This document shows, piece after piece, positions 6,894 to 14,533 of a DNA stretch of 14,617 bases. Where the stretch lies: contig CAZQOV010000077.1 in NCBI GenBank assembly GCA_964595055.1, positions 1-14,617 of the forward strand. The letters run 5' to 3'. The position numbers were made by a program, and so were the translations under genes. The number at the start of each line of letters is the position of its first letter. The stretch's first letter is position 1. Source of the DNA: CAYRTD01 sp964595055 (lineage in GTDB: Bacteria; Bacteroidota; Bacteroidia; Bacteroidales; GCA-2748055). The notes under the pieces were generated by a model that made no database searches, was not told the DNA's origin, and was given only the letters and a program-made list of their open reading frames with translations.

Positions 6894-8837
6894 TTATTCA
6901 ACTTCCTCTGGTTCCTCAACTTTTTCGGGTTCTTTCTTCTCCTTTTCAGTAGGCTCAGATTGTTTTCTTTCCTCAATCACCTCCGCGATAACCTCTTCTT
7001 CTTCCGCTGCATAATCTTCCTCTAAGCGCAGATTATCAATAATAAAATCCTGGCGATCCGGAGTATTTTTCCCCATATAGAATGTAAGAAGATCATGAAT
7101 GCTGTCGTCTTTTGACATTCTCACCGGTTCAAGGCGGATCTCATCTCCAATGAAGTTTTTAAATTCTTCGGGGGAAATCTCGCCCAGACCTTTAAAACGG
7201 GTAATCTCTGCATTCTTGCCTATTTTTGAAATCGCATTTCTTTTCTCTTCATCCGTGTAACAATAAAATGTCCTTTTTTTGTCACGCACACGAAAAAGAG
7301 GAGTTTTTAAAATATACAGGTGCCCTTTTCTTACAAGATTTGGGAAAAACTGAAGAAAAAACGTTATTAACAGCAAGCGAATGTGCATTCCATCAACATC
7401 AGCATCGGTGGCAATTATTACCTTCTTATACCGCAGAGTATCAAGACCCTCTTCTATGTTCAGTGCGGCCTGAAGCAGATTAAACTCTTCATTTTCATAC
7501 ACAATCTTCTTTGTCAGACCAAAGGTGTTCAAGGGTTTTCCCTTTAAACTGAAAACCGCCTGCGTATTTACATTTCTTGATTTAGTAATGGACCCGGAAG
7601 CAGAATCACCCTCTGTGATAAAGATCATGGTTTCATCCTTCTGGTCATGATTAGAGTTATAATGTATTCTGCAATCTCTTAATTTTCTGTTGTGTAAACT
7701 GGCTTTCTTTGCTCTTTCCTTGGCCAATTTTTGAATCCCCGAGATCGCTTTTCTTTCCTTCTCCGATTCCAGGATCTTTTTTAAAAGCTGATTGGCAGTT
7801 TCCGAATTCTTATGTAAATAATTATCAAGGCTCGTAGTCAGAAAGTTCATAATATAATTCCTGACGGAGGCTCCTCCAGGAGCAATATCCTTTGATCCCA
7901 GCTTGGTCTTTGTCTGAGATTCAAATACCGGCTCTTCAACTTTAATGCTTATGGCTGCAATAACCGATGCACGGATATCAGAGGCATCAAAATCCTTTTT
8001 ATAGAAATCACGAATTGTTTTAACAAGCGCTTCACGAAATGCGATAAGATGCGTTCCTCCCTGGGTGGTATGCTGACCGTTGACGAAGCTATAATACTCC
8101 TCGCCGTATTGATTGCCATGAGTAAGAGCTATTTCAATATCATGATTCTTGAGATGAATTATTGGATACAAAGGTTCCTCATTCATATAATCATTGAGGA
8201 GGTCAAGGAGTCCGTTTTTGGAAAGAAAAGTCTTTCCGTTAAAGATAATTTTTAAACCGGCATTGAGGTATACGTAGTTTTTCAGCATGCTTTCCACGTA
8301 TTCTTCAATGAAATTAAAATTACCGAATAACTCTTCATCCGGGACAAAGCGAATGCTTGTCCCATTTTTCCCATCGCTATGTGATTCAGTAGAATCTTCG
8401 ATCAGCCTGCCAGTTTCAAAAAACGCAGATTTGGCTTTCCCTTCCCGAACCGATTCTATAAAGAAATTAGCACTTAAGGCATTGACAGCCTTGATACCAA
8501 CTCCATTGAGACCAACCGACTTTTTAAACACTTTGGAATCATATTTTGCACCCGTATTCATTTTGGATGCCACATCCACTACCTTACCAAGTGGAATTCC
8601 TCTTCCATAATCCCTGACACTTACTTCGTCTTCATTAATATTCACTTCGATAACTTTGCCATATCCCATCATGAATTCATCGATCGAATTATCGATAACT
8701 TCTTTCAACAATACATAAATGCCATCATCCTGTGAAGAACCATCCCCAAGTTTTCCGATATACATTCCCGGTCTTTTCCGAATGTGTTCTTTCCAGTCAA
8801 GTGTCCGTATACTTTCTTCTGAATAATTCGCGCTCAT
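6894..8837 (-). CDS. parE: DNA topoisomerase IV subunit B
   Basis: This is the ATPase subunit of topoisomerase IV, partner of ParC in an A2B2 enzyme. Its 647 residues are the usual ParE length. The GHKL ATP site shows E46 and N50 (EVIDNSIDE), D76 in DYGRGIPLG, and the GLNGVGIKAVNALS loop (109-122). The transducer domain has QTKTKLGS, with a lysine at 310 that would contact the ATP phosphate. The TOPRIM metal site is ITEGDSASGS (E409) plus ATDADVDG (D478, D480). The RFKGLGE motif is at 547-553. The last 40 residues form a highly acidic Glu/Lys tail beyond the conserved end. It is the first gene of parE-parC-aroK, with a -7 promoter element just upstream. Confidence 0.94.
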   Translation of the reverse strand: MSANYSEESIRTLDWKEHIRKRPGMYIGKLGDGSSQDDGIYVLLKEVIDNSIDEFMMGYGKVIEVNINEDEVSVRDYGRGIPLGKVVDVASKMNTGAKYDSKVFKKSVGLNGVGIKAVNALSANFFIESVREGKAKSAFFETGRLIEDSTESHSDGKNGTSIRFVPDEELFGNFNFIEEYVESMLKNYVYLNAGLKIIFNGKTFLSKNGLLDLLNDYMNEEPLYPIIHLKNHDIEIALTHGNQYGEEYYSFVNGQHTTQGGTHLIAFREALVKTIRDFYKKDFDASDIRASVIAAISIKVEEPVFESQTKTKLGSKDIAPGGASVRNYIMNFLTTSLDNYLHKNSETANQLLKKILESEKERKAISGIQKLAKERAKKASLHNRKLRDCRIHYNSNHDQKDETMIFITEGDSASGSITKSRNVNTQAVFSLKGKPLNTFGLTKKIVYENEEFNLLQAALNIEEGLDTLRYKKVIIATDADVDGMHIRLLLITFFLQFFPNLVRKGHLYILKTPLFRVRDKKRTFYCYTDEEKRNAISKIGKNAEITRFKGLGEISPEEFKNFIGDEIRLEPVRMSKDDSIHDLLTFYMGKNTPDRQDFIIDNLRLEEDYAAEEEEVIAEVIEERKQSEPTEKEKKEPEKVEEPEEVE

Positions 8838-8857
8838 AACATTCTTCCTGATTTCGA

Positions 8858-8865
8858 CAAATATA
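8858..8865 (-). promoter_or_regulatory. -7 element of the parE-parC-aroK operon promoter
   Basis: On the minus strand the octamer reads TATATTTG, an exact match to TAnnTTTG, ending 20 bases before the parE ATG. The implied leader is about 14 bases. No TTTG lies at the expected -33 spacing; the nearest upstream TTG is about 34 bases away. Confidence 0.5.
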
Positions 8866-8950
8866 TAGAAAAGTTAATGTCCTGATATATATGATTTTTC
8901 AACAATTAATTTAATGCTCAGGCATTCAATAATTTGATTAAAATGAATTG

Positions 8951-9751
8951 TTAACAACTTAAAGCAACAACGCGGAATCGTGTTTTCTTATTAGGGTAAT
9001 ACATCCCCGCAGTATCAAAGTCCCATATCCATTCATCCGCATACTTACCCGCAGGAAGCTCAACATGGATTAGTTTTTTGGAATTTATGGTTTTGTCTTT
9101 AAAATTCTCCGTCATTTCTTCCACATCAAATATCAGGCATGAGTCAGACCCCAGCAGTTTCAAATGTGAATCCTGCACAAATTTACGCAATTCATTCCAC
9201 TCTTCTTCTTTAAGCTTAACAAATTTCTTCAAATAATCAACCAACAAAATATCCAGTTGATTCAGGATATTGAGTGATATATAAAATGTGTCAGCATTTG
9301 GAATTGGAGAAGCTTTTTGAAGTTCCTTCAGGCTATGCTCTTCTCCGGATTTTATTGTTTCCTGTGCAAACTGGTATACATTTTCAATCATTCCTCCTGT
9401 AATATCAGATAATACAGCTGTTACGCCCGGATAGTCCTTTATTTTACGAAGAACCTGAGGAGGATGATGGATATCGATGAGTCGGATATCCTTACAAACT
9501 TTATAAACAGCCTCAAGCGGAAAGTCCAGTAACCATCCGCTCCCAAGAACAGACAATGACTTAGGATTCTTTGCCCTGATGCATTTCAGGATGAATTCCA
9601 TCGTATTTTTCCGATGGTTGTCCCATCCCTCATGCTCCCGTAAATACCGGTTCATAATCCCTTTTTGATCTCGGTAATAATTCATTTTTCGCAGGATCTT
9701 TCTGCCAGGATAAGCAGCATCCGTGCTAATTTCTGATTTTATTAAGCTCAT
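8951..9751 (-). CDS. Methyltransferase-like conserved protein
   Basis: I recognise a Rossmann methyltransferase pattern but not a specific subfamily. In the 266 residues, strand 1 and its loop read SLSVLGSGWLLD (65-76), resembling SAM-binding motif I. Strand 2 ends in an acidic residue, RLIDIHHP (D93). Strand 3 is TAVLSDITGG (D116). A motif-IV-like strand reads ADTFYISLNILNQLDIL (153-169), and SCLIFDVEEM (204-213) makes a later strand. There is no signal peptide or membrane segment. Its start lies inside the 3' end of plsC, a 26-base overlap; M23 is an alternative start that would remove the overlap. Tight coupling suggests a role linked to lipid or envelope metabolism, but the substrate is unknown. 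It might also be a catalytically inactive homologue. Confidence 0.6.
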   Translation of the reverse strand: MSLIKSEISTDAAYPGRKILRKMNYYRDQKGIMNRYLREHEGWDNHRKNTMEFILKCIRAKNPKSLSVLGSGWLLDFPLEAVYKVCKDIRLIDIHHPPQVLRKIKDYPGVTAVLSDITGGMIENVYQFAQETIKSGEEHSLKELQKASPIPNADTFYISLNILNQLDILLVDYLKKFVKLKEEEWNELRKFVQDSHLKLLGSDSCLIFDVEEMTENFKDKTINSKKLIHVELPAGKYADEWIWDFDTAGMYYPNKKTRFRVVALSC

Positions 9752-10469
9752 TTTCGATCAATTCCTGATATTTCAAACGGGTTTCTTTTATCGTAAGTTC
9801 ATTATATTCCTCATAAGACACCGGATCAAGTACTTTCAATAACATGCTTTGTTTCCCCCTTAGGCTCCAGCCTTGCTTGGGTATGGCCCGTGATGTACCA
9901 TCAAGTACAATGGGGAGAATATCTGCCTTCAAATCATGGGCCAGGAAAAAGGCTCCTTCTTTAAACCGATTTAACCTCCCGTCTTTTGATCGGGTTCCTT
10001 CCGGAAAAATCATCAGTGAAGTCCCCTGGGAATAGACTTTTTCCGCCTGCCTCTTAAAAAGCGTATAGGAATCCGGATGATTCCGGTATACTTTCACCGA
10101 CCGGTTTAAGGAAAGCACCCAGCCTACAAAAGGCAACCTGAAATTCTCCACTTTTGACGTCCAGCGAAAGTGCTTAAAAAGGCTGTATATAACAACAATA
10201 TCTGCAAGGCTTTGATGATTTGAAATTATAACATATGCCCTGCTGTCATCAAATTTATTCCTGTCGACAATTTTTAGTTTCCAGAGAGGATTGATCCATA
10301 TGTACTGCGCTCCCCAGAAACAGGAAAACAGGTGTACAACGCTCAGTTTTTTATCCCACCAGAAAGTAAAAAGCCATAAAAGCAATATCACCGGAGTGAA
10401 TAATACGGATGACAGCAGGAACCAGATCCATAACAGGATCGATAGACTTTTCAGAAGAATATTCTGCAT
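9726..10469 (-). CDS. plsC: 1-acyl-sn-glycerol-3-phosphate acyltransferase
   Basis: This membrane enzyme acylates lysophosphatidate to phosphatidate, the substrate of CdsA. The 247 residues are of standard length. A hydrophobic N-terminal anchor covers about 7-36. The acyltransferase motifs appear in order: NHQSLAD (H85 and D90 form the HX4D catalytic pair), a glycerol-phosphate-binding block around SLNRSVKVYR (120-129), FPEGTRS (155-161) and the late ILPIVLDGTS (184-193) containing the conserved proline. A related lipid-A or ornithine-lipid O-acyltransferase cannot be excluded, because these share the same motifs. It heads a two-gene operon with the methyltransferase-like gene and is divergent from the zinc-peptidase-like lipoprotein. 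Confidence 0.9.
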   Translation of the reverse strand: MQNILLKSLSILLWIWFLLSSVLFTPVILLLWLFTFWWDKKLSVVHLFSCFWGAQYIWINPLWKLKIVDRNKFDDSRAYVIISNHQSLADIVVIYSLFKHFRWTSKVENFRLPFVGWVLSLNRSVKVYRNHPDSYTLFKRQAEKVYSQGTSLMIFPEGTRSKDGRLNRFKEGAFFLAHDLKADILPIVLDGTSRAIPKQGWSLRGKQSMLLKVLDPVSYEEYNELTIKETRLKYQELIENELNKIRN

Positions 10470-10501
10470 AATAAATGTGTGTATACAGATTTAAGCGAGG
10501 A

Positions 10502-10509
10502 CAAAAATA
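10502..10509 (-). promoter_or_regulatory. -7 element upstream of plsC
   Basis: On the minus strand the octamer reads TATTTTTG, an exact TAnnTTTG match, 32 bases before the plsC ATG. The implied leader is about 25 bases. The nearest upstream TTG is 25 bases away, slightly longer than the usual spacing. Confidence 0.45.
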
Positions 10510-10642
10510 ACTAATATCCTTTATCCGGAAGCATCAATTCAAAACAAATTCGTTCTGACTTTCTTATACATAAATTATTACCCAGATTGACCAATTCCGC
10601 TCAATCGCTTCACTATTAATGCTCAACCCAGGTTTTATTTTA

Positions 10643-10674
10643 TTTTGAGAAGTTTCATTGTTAATCTAAATTTG
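10643..10674 (+). promoter_or_regulatory. Bacteroidota-type promoter of the zinc-peptidase-like lipoprotein
   Basis: TTTTG at 10643-10647 and TAAATTTG at 10667-10674 are separated by exactly 19 bases, matching both the -33 and -7 consensus of Bacteroidota primary-sigma promoters. Transcription would start near 10681, giving a leader of about 40 bases to the ATG at 10719, or 50 to the ATG at 10731. This is the strongest promoter match in the window. Confidence 0.7.
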
Positions 10675-10718
10675 TGTGCCTTAAATTTAATAGCATTTCC
10701 AGGTCAAATTGATATCAA

Positions 10719-11723
10719 ATGTTCATAATAATGAGAAAAAGCCTCCCTTTTGCAAGCATTCTTGTCCTTTTTATTCTTTTCTCCTGCACAAAAAAAGATA
10801 ATTCTCCATCATTTGTCTGTAATTACGATTTTGCGCAACTGGCCATTGAGTATTTTGAAACAGGAGACACTATTCTTATAGAAAAAATAGCCGGCACCGG
10901 AGGTGCAAAACATATCTTTAATCACGCTAAACAGTTTAGCAGGGAAGATTTTGACTATGGGCTTCCTCTTAAATCAAGGTACGATATGATCAAAGCACTT
11001 CTTTCTCCCTTTGAAGAGAAAAAGCAATTTCTCCCCGGATATAAAAAAGCCCTGACGTATGCAAAAGACAGTGTAGAAAATACTGGCATAGTTAGCCGTA
11101 TTGTAATGGAATATTTACCGGCAGATTTTACTTTCAGAGATTCTACCTTCTTATTTTTTACCATTGGTTATGATCTGGGTGTAAGCTTTGATGGAAATTC
11201 CAGTCTTAATCTTGCTCATTCTCATTACCTGAAAAATCTCAAAGAGATAAAATTTTATTCCATTCATGAGATGCACCATGCAGGTTTTCTGCAGGTTAAA
11301 AACAGTTCTTTGCCCTCAATCGATTTTAAGAATCATGCGGAAGTTAAATCATTTATTGAGTATTTTACACAACTTGAAGGCATGGCAACTTATGCGGCTT
11401 ATGGTATACGAAAAGTGGAAAAAGAATTACATACAGATAAAGATTACATCGCATTGCAGAACGATTCACTGATGAATAAACTTGAACAAGAATATTTCAA
11501 GATCTACGGGCATTTCAGTGAAAATCCTGACGCTTCTGTTACAAAAGAAGATTGGGAGCTCATATTTCAACTCTCAGGTAAAAGATTATGGTACAGGGTT
11601 GGAGCAAGAATTGCTGAGGATATTGATTCCATCCATGGCCGTGAATATCTGACAAATTTAATCAGGGCCAATCCAGCCAGGTTTATTGAAGAATATCTTT
11701 CTCTTAAAAATATTTCCGGGTAA
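10719..11723 (+). CDS. Putative zinc-dependent peptidase lipoprotein (DUF5700-like)
   Basis: This 334-residue protein begins with a lipoprotein signal (hydrophobic 10-21, then LFSC with the lipidated cysteine at C23) and should sit on a membrane facing the periplasm or the surface. M5 is an alternative start that gives a more typical signal peptide (MRKSLPF). The key feature is IHEMHHAGF: H183, E184 and H187 form an HEXXH zinc-peptidase motif. E220 in QLEGMATYAAY, 33 residues after the last His, is a good candidate for the third zinc ligand. This arrangement fits the DUF5700 putative zinc-dependent peptidases, though I place it from memory of the motif. Substrate is unknown. It has its own promoter, divergent from plsC, and no co-directional partner before the broken beta-barrel gene. 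Confidence 0.75.
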   Translation: MFIIMRKSLPFASILVLFILFSCTKKDNSPSFVCNYDFAQLAIEYFETGDTILIEKIAGTGGAKHIFNHAKQFSREDFDYGLPLKSRYDMIKALLSPFEEKKQFLPGYKKALTYAKDSVENTGIVSRIVMEYLPADFTFRDSTFLFFTIGYDLGVSFDGNSSLNLAHSHYLKNLKEIKFYSIHEMHHAGFLQVKNSSLPSIDFKNHAEVKSFIEYFTQLEGMATYAAYGIRKVEKELHTDKDYIALQNDSLMNKLEQEYFKIYGHFSENPDASVTKEDWELIFQLSGKRLWYRVGARIAEDIDSIHGREYLTNLIRANPARFIEEYLSLKNISG

Positions 11724-11926
11724 AACCTTCCCCTTGAATTATGACTTTTCACAGTTTTTGATAATCCTTTTCAGCCAGGAAAAGTATTACTGATTTGTTT
11801 TCCCGCTACTTATATACTTGATTTTTGGCATGTTGTGAAATCTATGTGCTTATTCTCTATATAATGGCATGATCATTAAACCATAAAACAGTTGAGTTAA
11901 TCTATCCTGAAATAAAATCTTCAGTT

Positions 11927-12424
11927 ATGAAACAAATAGCATTAATTACCACCGGAATTCTATTGTTTGTATTCACTGGGTTGAATGCTCAATACAATTT
12001 TGCGCTTGGTTTAAGGACAGGAGGCACAACAGGTTATTACGCTTAAAAAAATCACTACCAGCTATACGGCTATTGAGGGTATAGTAAAAATTTGGAACGA
12101 TGGTCTCTCCATTACCGGGTTATATGAAAAACATCCCGGAGCTCCGGGAAATTTTCACTGGATATATGGTGCAAGAGCCCATATCAGCTTTTATGAAGAT
12201 AATTTGAGAGGAAAATCTTTCCCAGCCTGGTACGCCGATCATCCGGGTGATATTGATGACGGAGCTATTGGTTTTGGTATTGATGCCGTGGGAGGACTTG
12301 AATTCTTCTTTGAAAAAATTCCTTTTGCTATCAGCTTTGAGCTCAAGCCTTTCTTGAATTTACCACTTCGGATAATATCTGGGTATCGCTTGATCCGGGC
12401 TTCGGGATAAAACTGACTTTCTAA
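11927..12424 (+). pseudogene. Outer-membrane beta-barrel protein, disrupted by two frameshifts
   Basis: Read with two corrections this is a complete 165-residue protein. A signal peptide (MKQIALITTG to about A21, then QYN) is followed by alternating strand-rich sequence (ALGLRTGG, ITGLYEKHPG, WIYGARAHISFY, GIDAVGGLEFFFE, FAISFELKPFLEF). The end is GFGIKLTF with a terminal Phe, typical of an outer-membrane beta-signal. In the first frame, translation stops at 12044-12046 because of one extra T near 12034-12035. The next frame continues the protein until one base is lost near 12350-12356, probably in a T run. The original frame then resumes and ends at the TAA at 12422-12424. Total length is 166 codons, because the indels cancel. 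Either a young pseudogene or sequencing error explains it. Confidence 0.75.
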
Positions 12425-12444
12425 GTCTTTTCCAAATAAGCAGG

Positions 12445-12543
12445 CATTTAAACATTTACATTAAGGAAATTGTTTAAATGGAAAGAAATGATTTTCTCTG
12501 AACAGGCCTGCTCATAAACTTACAGTAAATACTGTTTGTGAGC
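12445..12543 (+). other. Spacer with two strong inverted repeats between the broken barrel gene and CIA30
   Basis: CATTTAAACA (12445-12454) and TGTTTAAATG (12471-12480) are perfect inverted arms with a 16-base loop that can pair further (ATTT with AAAT). A second hairpin has GCTCATAA (12510-12517) with TTGTGAGC (12536-12543), one G-U pair, and an inner ACAGTA (12522-12527) with TACTGT (12530-12535). Neither is followed by a T-run, so they are not obvious terminators. The short phrase CAGGC recurs at about 12441, 12503 and 12565. No gene is seen in 12425-12602. Confidence 0.45.
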
Positions 12544-12602
12544 ATGTTAGCCCTAATATTATAAACAGGCATGAATTCATCAGGCTAAAAAAACAGAAAA
12601 CC

Positions 12603-13163
12603 ATGTCCATATTATATATATTTACCCTTTGGGTTGTTCCGCTTATCATGGGAGGTTACAAAGAAGAGATACTGTTAGATTTCAGAGACCAGGAGGAAAT
12701 TCCGGAATGGCTGATCATTAATGATGCAGTAATGGGTGGAGTTTCAACCAGTGATATCGAATTTATACCTGCCGGTTACCTGAAATTTACCGGCAATGTA
12801 TCGCTTGAAAATAATGGGGGATTTGCCTCGTTCAGAACCCAGGCGAAAGTATTTAATCTCAATAAATTCGAGGGCATTAAGATCCGGGTAAGAGGAGATG
12901 GAAAAAGATACAGTTTCCGGCTAAGATCAGATAACTCTTATTACGGTGTTGCTTATGCAGCAGATTTTCAAAGCATCAGAGATGAATGGCAGGAAATTGA
13001 AATTCCATTTCGTGATTTTACGGCCCGCTATCGTGGAAGAATTGTCCTCGATACAGAGCAACTGGATAAAGAAAACATCCGGCAACTCGGCTTCTTGATT
13101 TCTGACAAACAGGAAGGAAAATTTGCACTCGAGATTGATTGGATAAAGGCTTACTCCTATTAG
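12603..13163 (+). CDS. CIA30-family protein
   Basis: This 186-residue protein matches the CIA30 family (PF08547-type; complex I intermediate-associated protein 30, a galactose-binding-like beta-sandwich). Recognisable blocks are WLIINDAVMGGVSTS (36-50), GNVSLENNGGFASFR (64-78), IKIRVRGDGKRYSFRLR (92-108) and the end strand GKFALEIDWIKAY (172-184). In eukaryotes the family helps assemble respiratory complex I; bacterial members have no established role, and no nuo gene is nearby. Residues 1-18 are hydrophobic without a typical charged start (MSILYIFTLWVVPLIMGG), so export by a weak signal peptide or membrane anchoring is possible. A start further downstream would leave out only this segment. 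It converges with lplA, 24 bases apart. Confidence 0.85.
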   Translation: MSILYIFTLWVVPLIMGGYKEEILLDFRDQEEIPEWLIINDAVMGGVSTSDIEFIPAGYLKFTGNVSLENNGGFASFRTQAKVFNLNKFEGIKIRVRGDGKRYSFRLRSDNSYYGVAYAADFQSIRDEWQEIEIPFRDFTARYRGRIVLDTEQLDKENIRQLGFLISDKQEGKFALEIDWIKAYSY

Positions 13164-13187
13164 TGCTGCATCAGGAATTCATCAGGG

Positions 13188-14174
13188 TCAGAACATTCCC
13201 GAAATAAATTCATCCACGGTCATATGCTTGAAGTAATCGTTAAATCTGAATTGGGCCAGTGTGTTTCGTATTTCTTCAGGATCATGCTTAACTCCCGATA
13301 ATGCCGTTTCTATGGTTCCGATATCGTACTTATGGAAGAAATCCCCGTATATCTTCACATCTTTCATTATTCCTTTTTCTACGTCGATGTGAAATTCAAT
13401 TGTACCCCCACTGGTTTTTACCAGTTTTTCGAAATTATATTTGGGTGAATACCCAAAATTCCATTCCCACAGGGAAAATTTTTCATCCCGTATTTTTTCG
13501 ATTTTTTCGACATCCCCGGAAGTCAATTCATAAATCCTTGAATCGGCGTACTTTTCCATGATGTGTCTCATAATCCGGTCAGAAAATTCGGTCACATCCA
13601 TTTTTTCTTCGAGGTGCTCACTGATATTGGTTACCCTTGACCGAACTGACTTCACGGCTTTATCCTTAAATTTCAAAGGATTCACCTTGAGCGCTTTGGT
13701 AAGATCTGAAATCACAGAAGAATAGAGGATGGTACCATGGTGCAGGGTCCTGTTTTTCCAAACGTGTTCGGCATTTCCGCTAAATTTTTTCCCTTCGATG
13801 GTAATGTCATTTCTTCCCTCAAATTTTGCATTTACCCCCATTTTCTGAAGAACTTCAATAATGGGCAGGGTGAATTTTTTAAAATCAACAAGATGGCCTT
13901 CATCTCCGGTACGGATAAAAGTGAAGTTCAGATTCCCCAGGTCATGAAAAACCGCTCCTCCGCCTGAAATTCTTCTCACCACTTTAATTTTTTTCTCCCT
14001 CACATAATCAAGATTAATCTCTGCCAATGTGTTCTGATGTTTCCCCACAATAATGGCATTAGCATTTCTCCACAGCATAAAGATGTCTTCAGTGAAATTC
14101 TTCAACATATACTCTTCTGCTGCAAGATTGAAATAGGGATCGGTATTCTTATCCTGTATACAAAGCATAGTCAT
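13188..14174 (-). CDS. lplA: Lipoate-protein ligase A
   Basis: This enzyme activates free lipoate with ATP and attaches it to a lysine of lipoyl domains (2-oxo-acid dehydrogenases, glycine cleavage H protein), allowing salvage of external lipoate. The 328 residues are full length. They hold the large lipoyl-transferase domain with RRISGGGAVFHDLGNLNF (67-84), the catalytic region GKKFSGNA (128-135; K130 aligns with the lysine that binds lipoyl-AMP in E. coli LplA) and HHGTILYS (145-152). SVRSRVTNI follows. The C-terminal accessory domain begins near 245. The N-terminus MTM allows a start at 14174 or 14168; the second leaves more room after the predicted promoter. It appears monocistronic, and no lipA or lipB is in view. 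Confidence 0.93.
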   Translation of the reverse strand: MTMLCIQDKNTDPYFNLAAEEYMLKNFTEDIFMLWRNANAIIVGKHQNTLAEINLDYVREKKIKVVRRISGGGAVFHDLGNLNFTFIRTGDEGHLVDFKKFTLPIIEVLQKMGVNAKFEGRNDITIEGKKFSGNAEHVWKNRTLHHGTILYSSVISDLTKALKVNPLKFKDKAVKSVRSRVTNISEHLEEKMDVTEFSDRIMRHIMEKYADSRIYELTSGDVEKIEKIRDEKFSLWEWNFGYSPKYNFEKLVKTSGGTIEFHIDVEKGIMKDVKIYGDFFHKYDIGTIETALSGVKHDPEEIRNTLAQFRFNDYFKHMTVDEFISGMF

Positions 14175-14188
14175 ATTTTTTGATCAGG

Positions 14189-14196
14189 CAAAAATA
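14189..14196 (-). promoter_or_regulatory. -7 element upstream of lplA
   Basis: On the minus strand the octamer reads TATTTTTG, matching TAnnTTTG, 14 bases before the first possible lplA ATG. The leader would be only about 8-16 bases, which favours the second ATG (14166-14168). No good TTTG lies at -33. Confidence 0.4.
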
Positions 14197-14368
14197 AGAA
14201 AAAAATCTCTCCGGGTAAGCCTGATAAGGTTGATGATCAAACTTTCAGTTTTCCGTATAATATCAAATTGAAGTTTTCAGTTGCGAAATGCAAGAAAATT
14301 AACCGCACTTTTGTCTGTGCCCTCCCCAGAGCACGAAACTCCAAAACAGCTTGCTATTCAATATTCCT

Positions 14369-14422
14369 CTCTGTGGTTCTCAGGTACCCTGTGATTCAAA
14401 AACTCTTTGTGATTTAATTGCT
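14369..14422 (+). repeat. Degenerate tandem repeat, 18-base period
   Basis: Three units start at 14369, 14387 and 14405, exactly 18 bases apart, with cores CTCTGTGGTT, CCCTGTGATT and CTTTGTGATT. A further copy of the core, GCCTGTGATC, occurs at 14443-14452, out of phase. The pattern resembles the CTCTGTG/CACAGAG-type short repeats often found between genes in environmental bacteria, a comparison made from memory. Confidence 0.55.
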
Positions 14423-14533
14423 TACTGCCGAGATTCGGGTCAGCCTGTGATCCAAATATACTTCCAGACATATTGCAATTTTAAGTTGACGGGTAGGCCT
14501 GCCTGTAAGCAATTCTGTCGGATTGCAGAGATC

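Noticed and set aside
8913..8926. AATGC/GCATT hairpin upstream of parE
   Set aside because: A five-base stem with a four-base loop in AT-rich spacer can occur by chance, and no T-run follows.
8948..8957. TTGTTAACAA palindrome over the stop of the methyltransferase-like gene
   Set aside because: A single 10-base AT-rich palindrome without a partner site is not enough to call an operator.
11833..11865. TTGTGA and TATAAT boxes before the broken beta-barrel gene
   Set aside because: The spacing is 21 bases, and sigma-70-style boxes are not the usual promoter form in this phylum; no TAnnTTTG match was found nearby.
12041..12055. Programmed frameshift at the A7 run in the beta-barrel gene
   Set aside because: Two shifts in opposite directions would be needed and the second site has no slippery signal; mutation or sequencing error is simpler.
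12204..12410. 68-codon + strand frame as a separate gene
   Set aside because: It is the middle segment of the disrupted beta-barrel protein; its ATG is internal and both ends continue in the other frame.
14358..14471. 37-codon minus-strand open frame
   Set aside because: About half of it is the translation of the CACAGAG-type repeat; too short and unsupported to call a gene.
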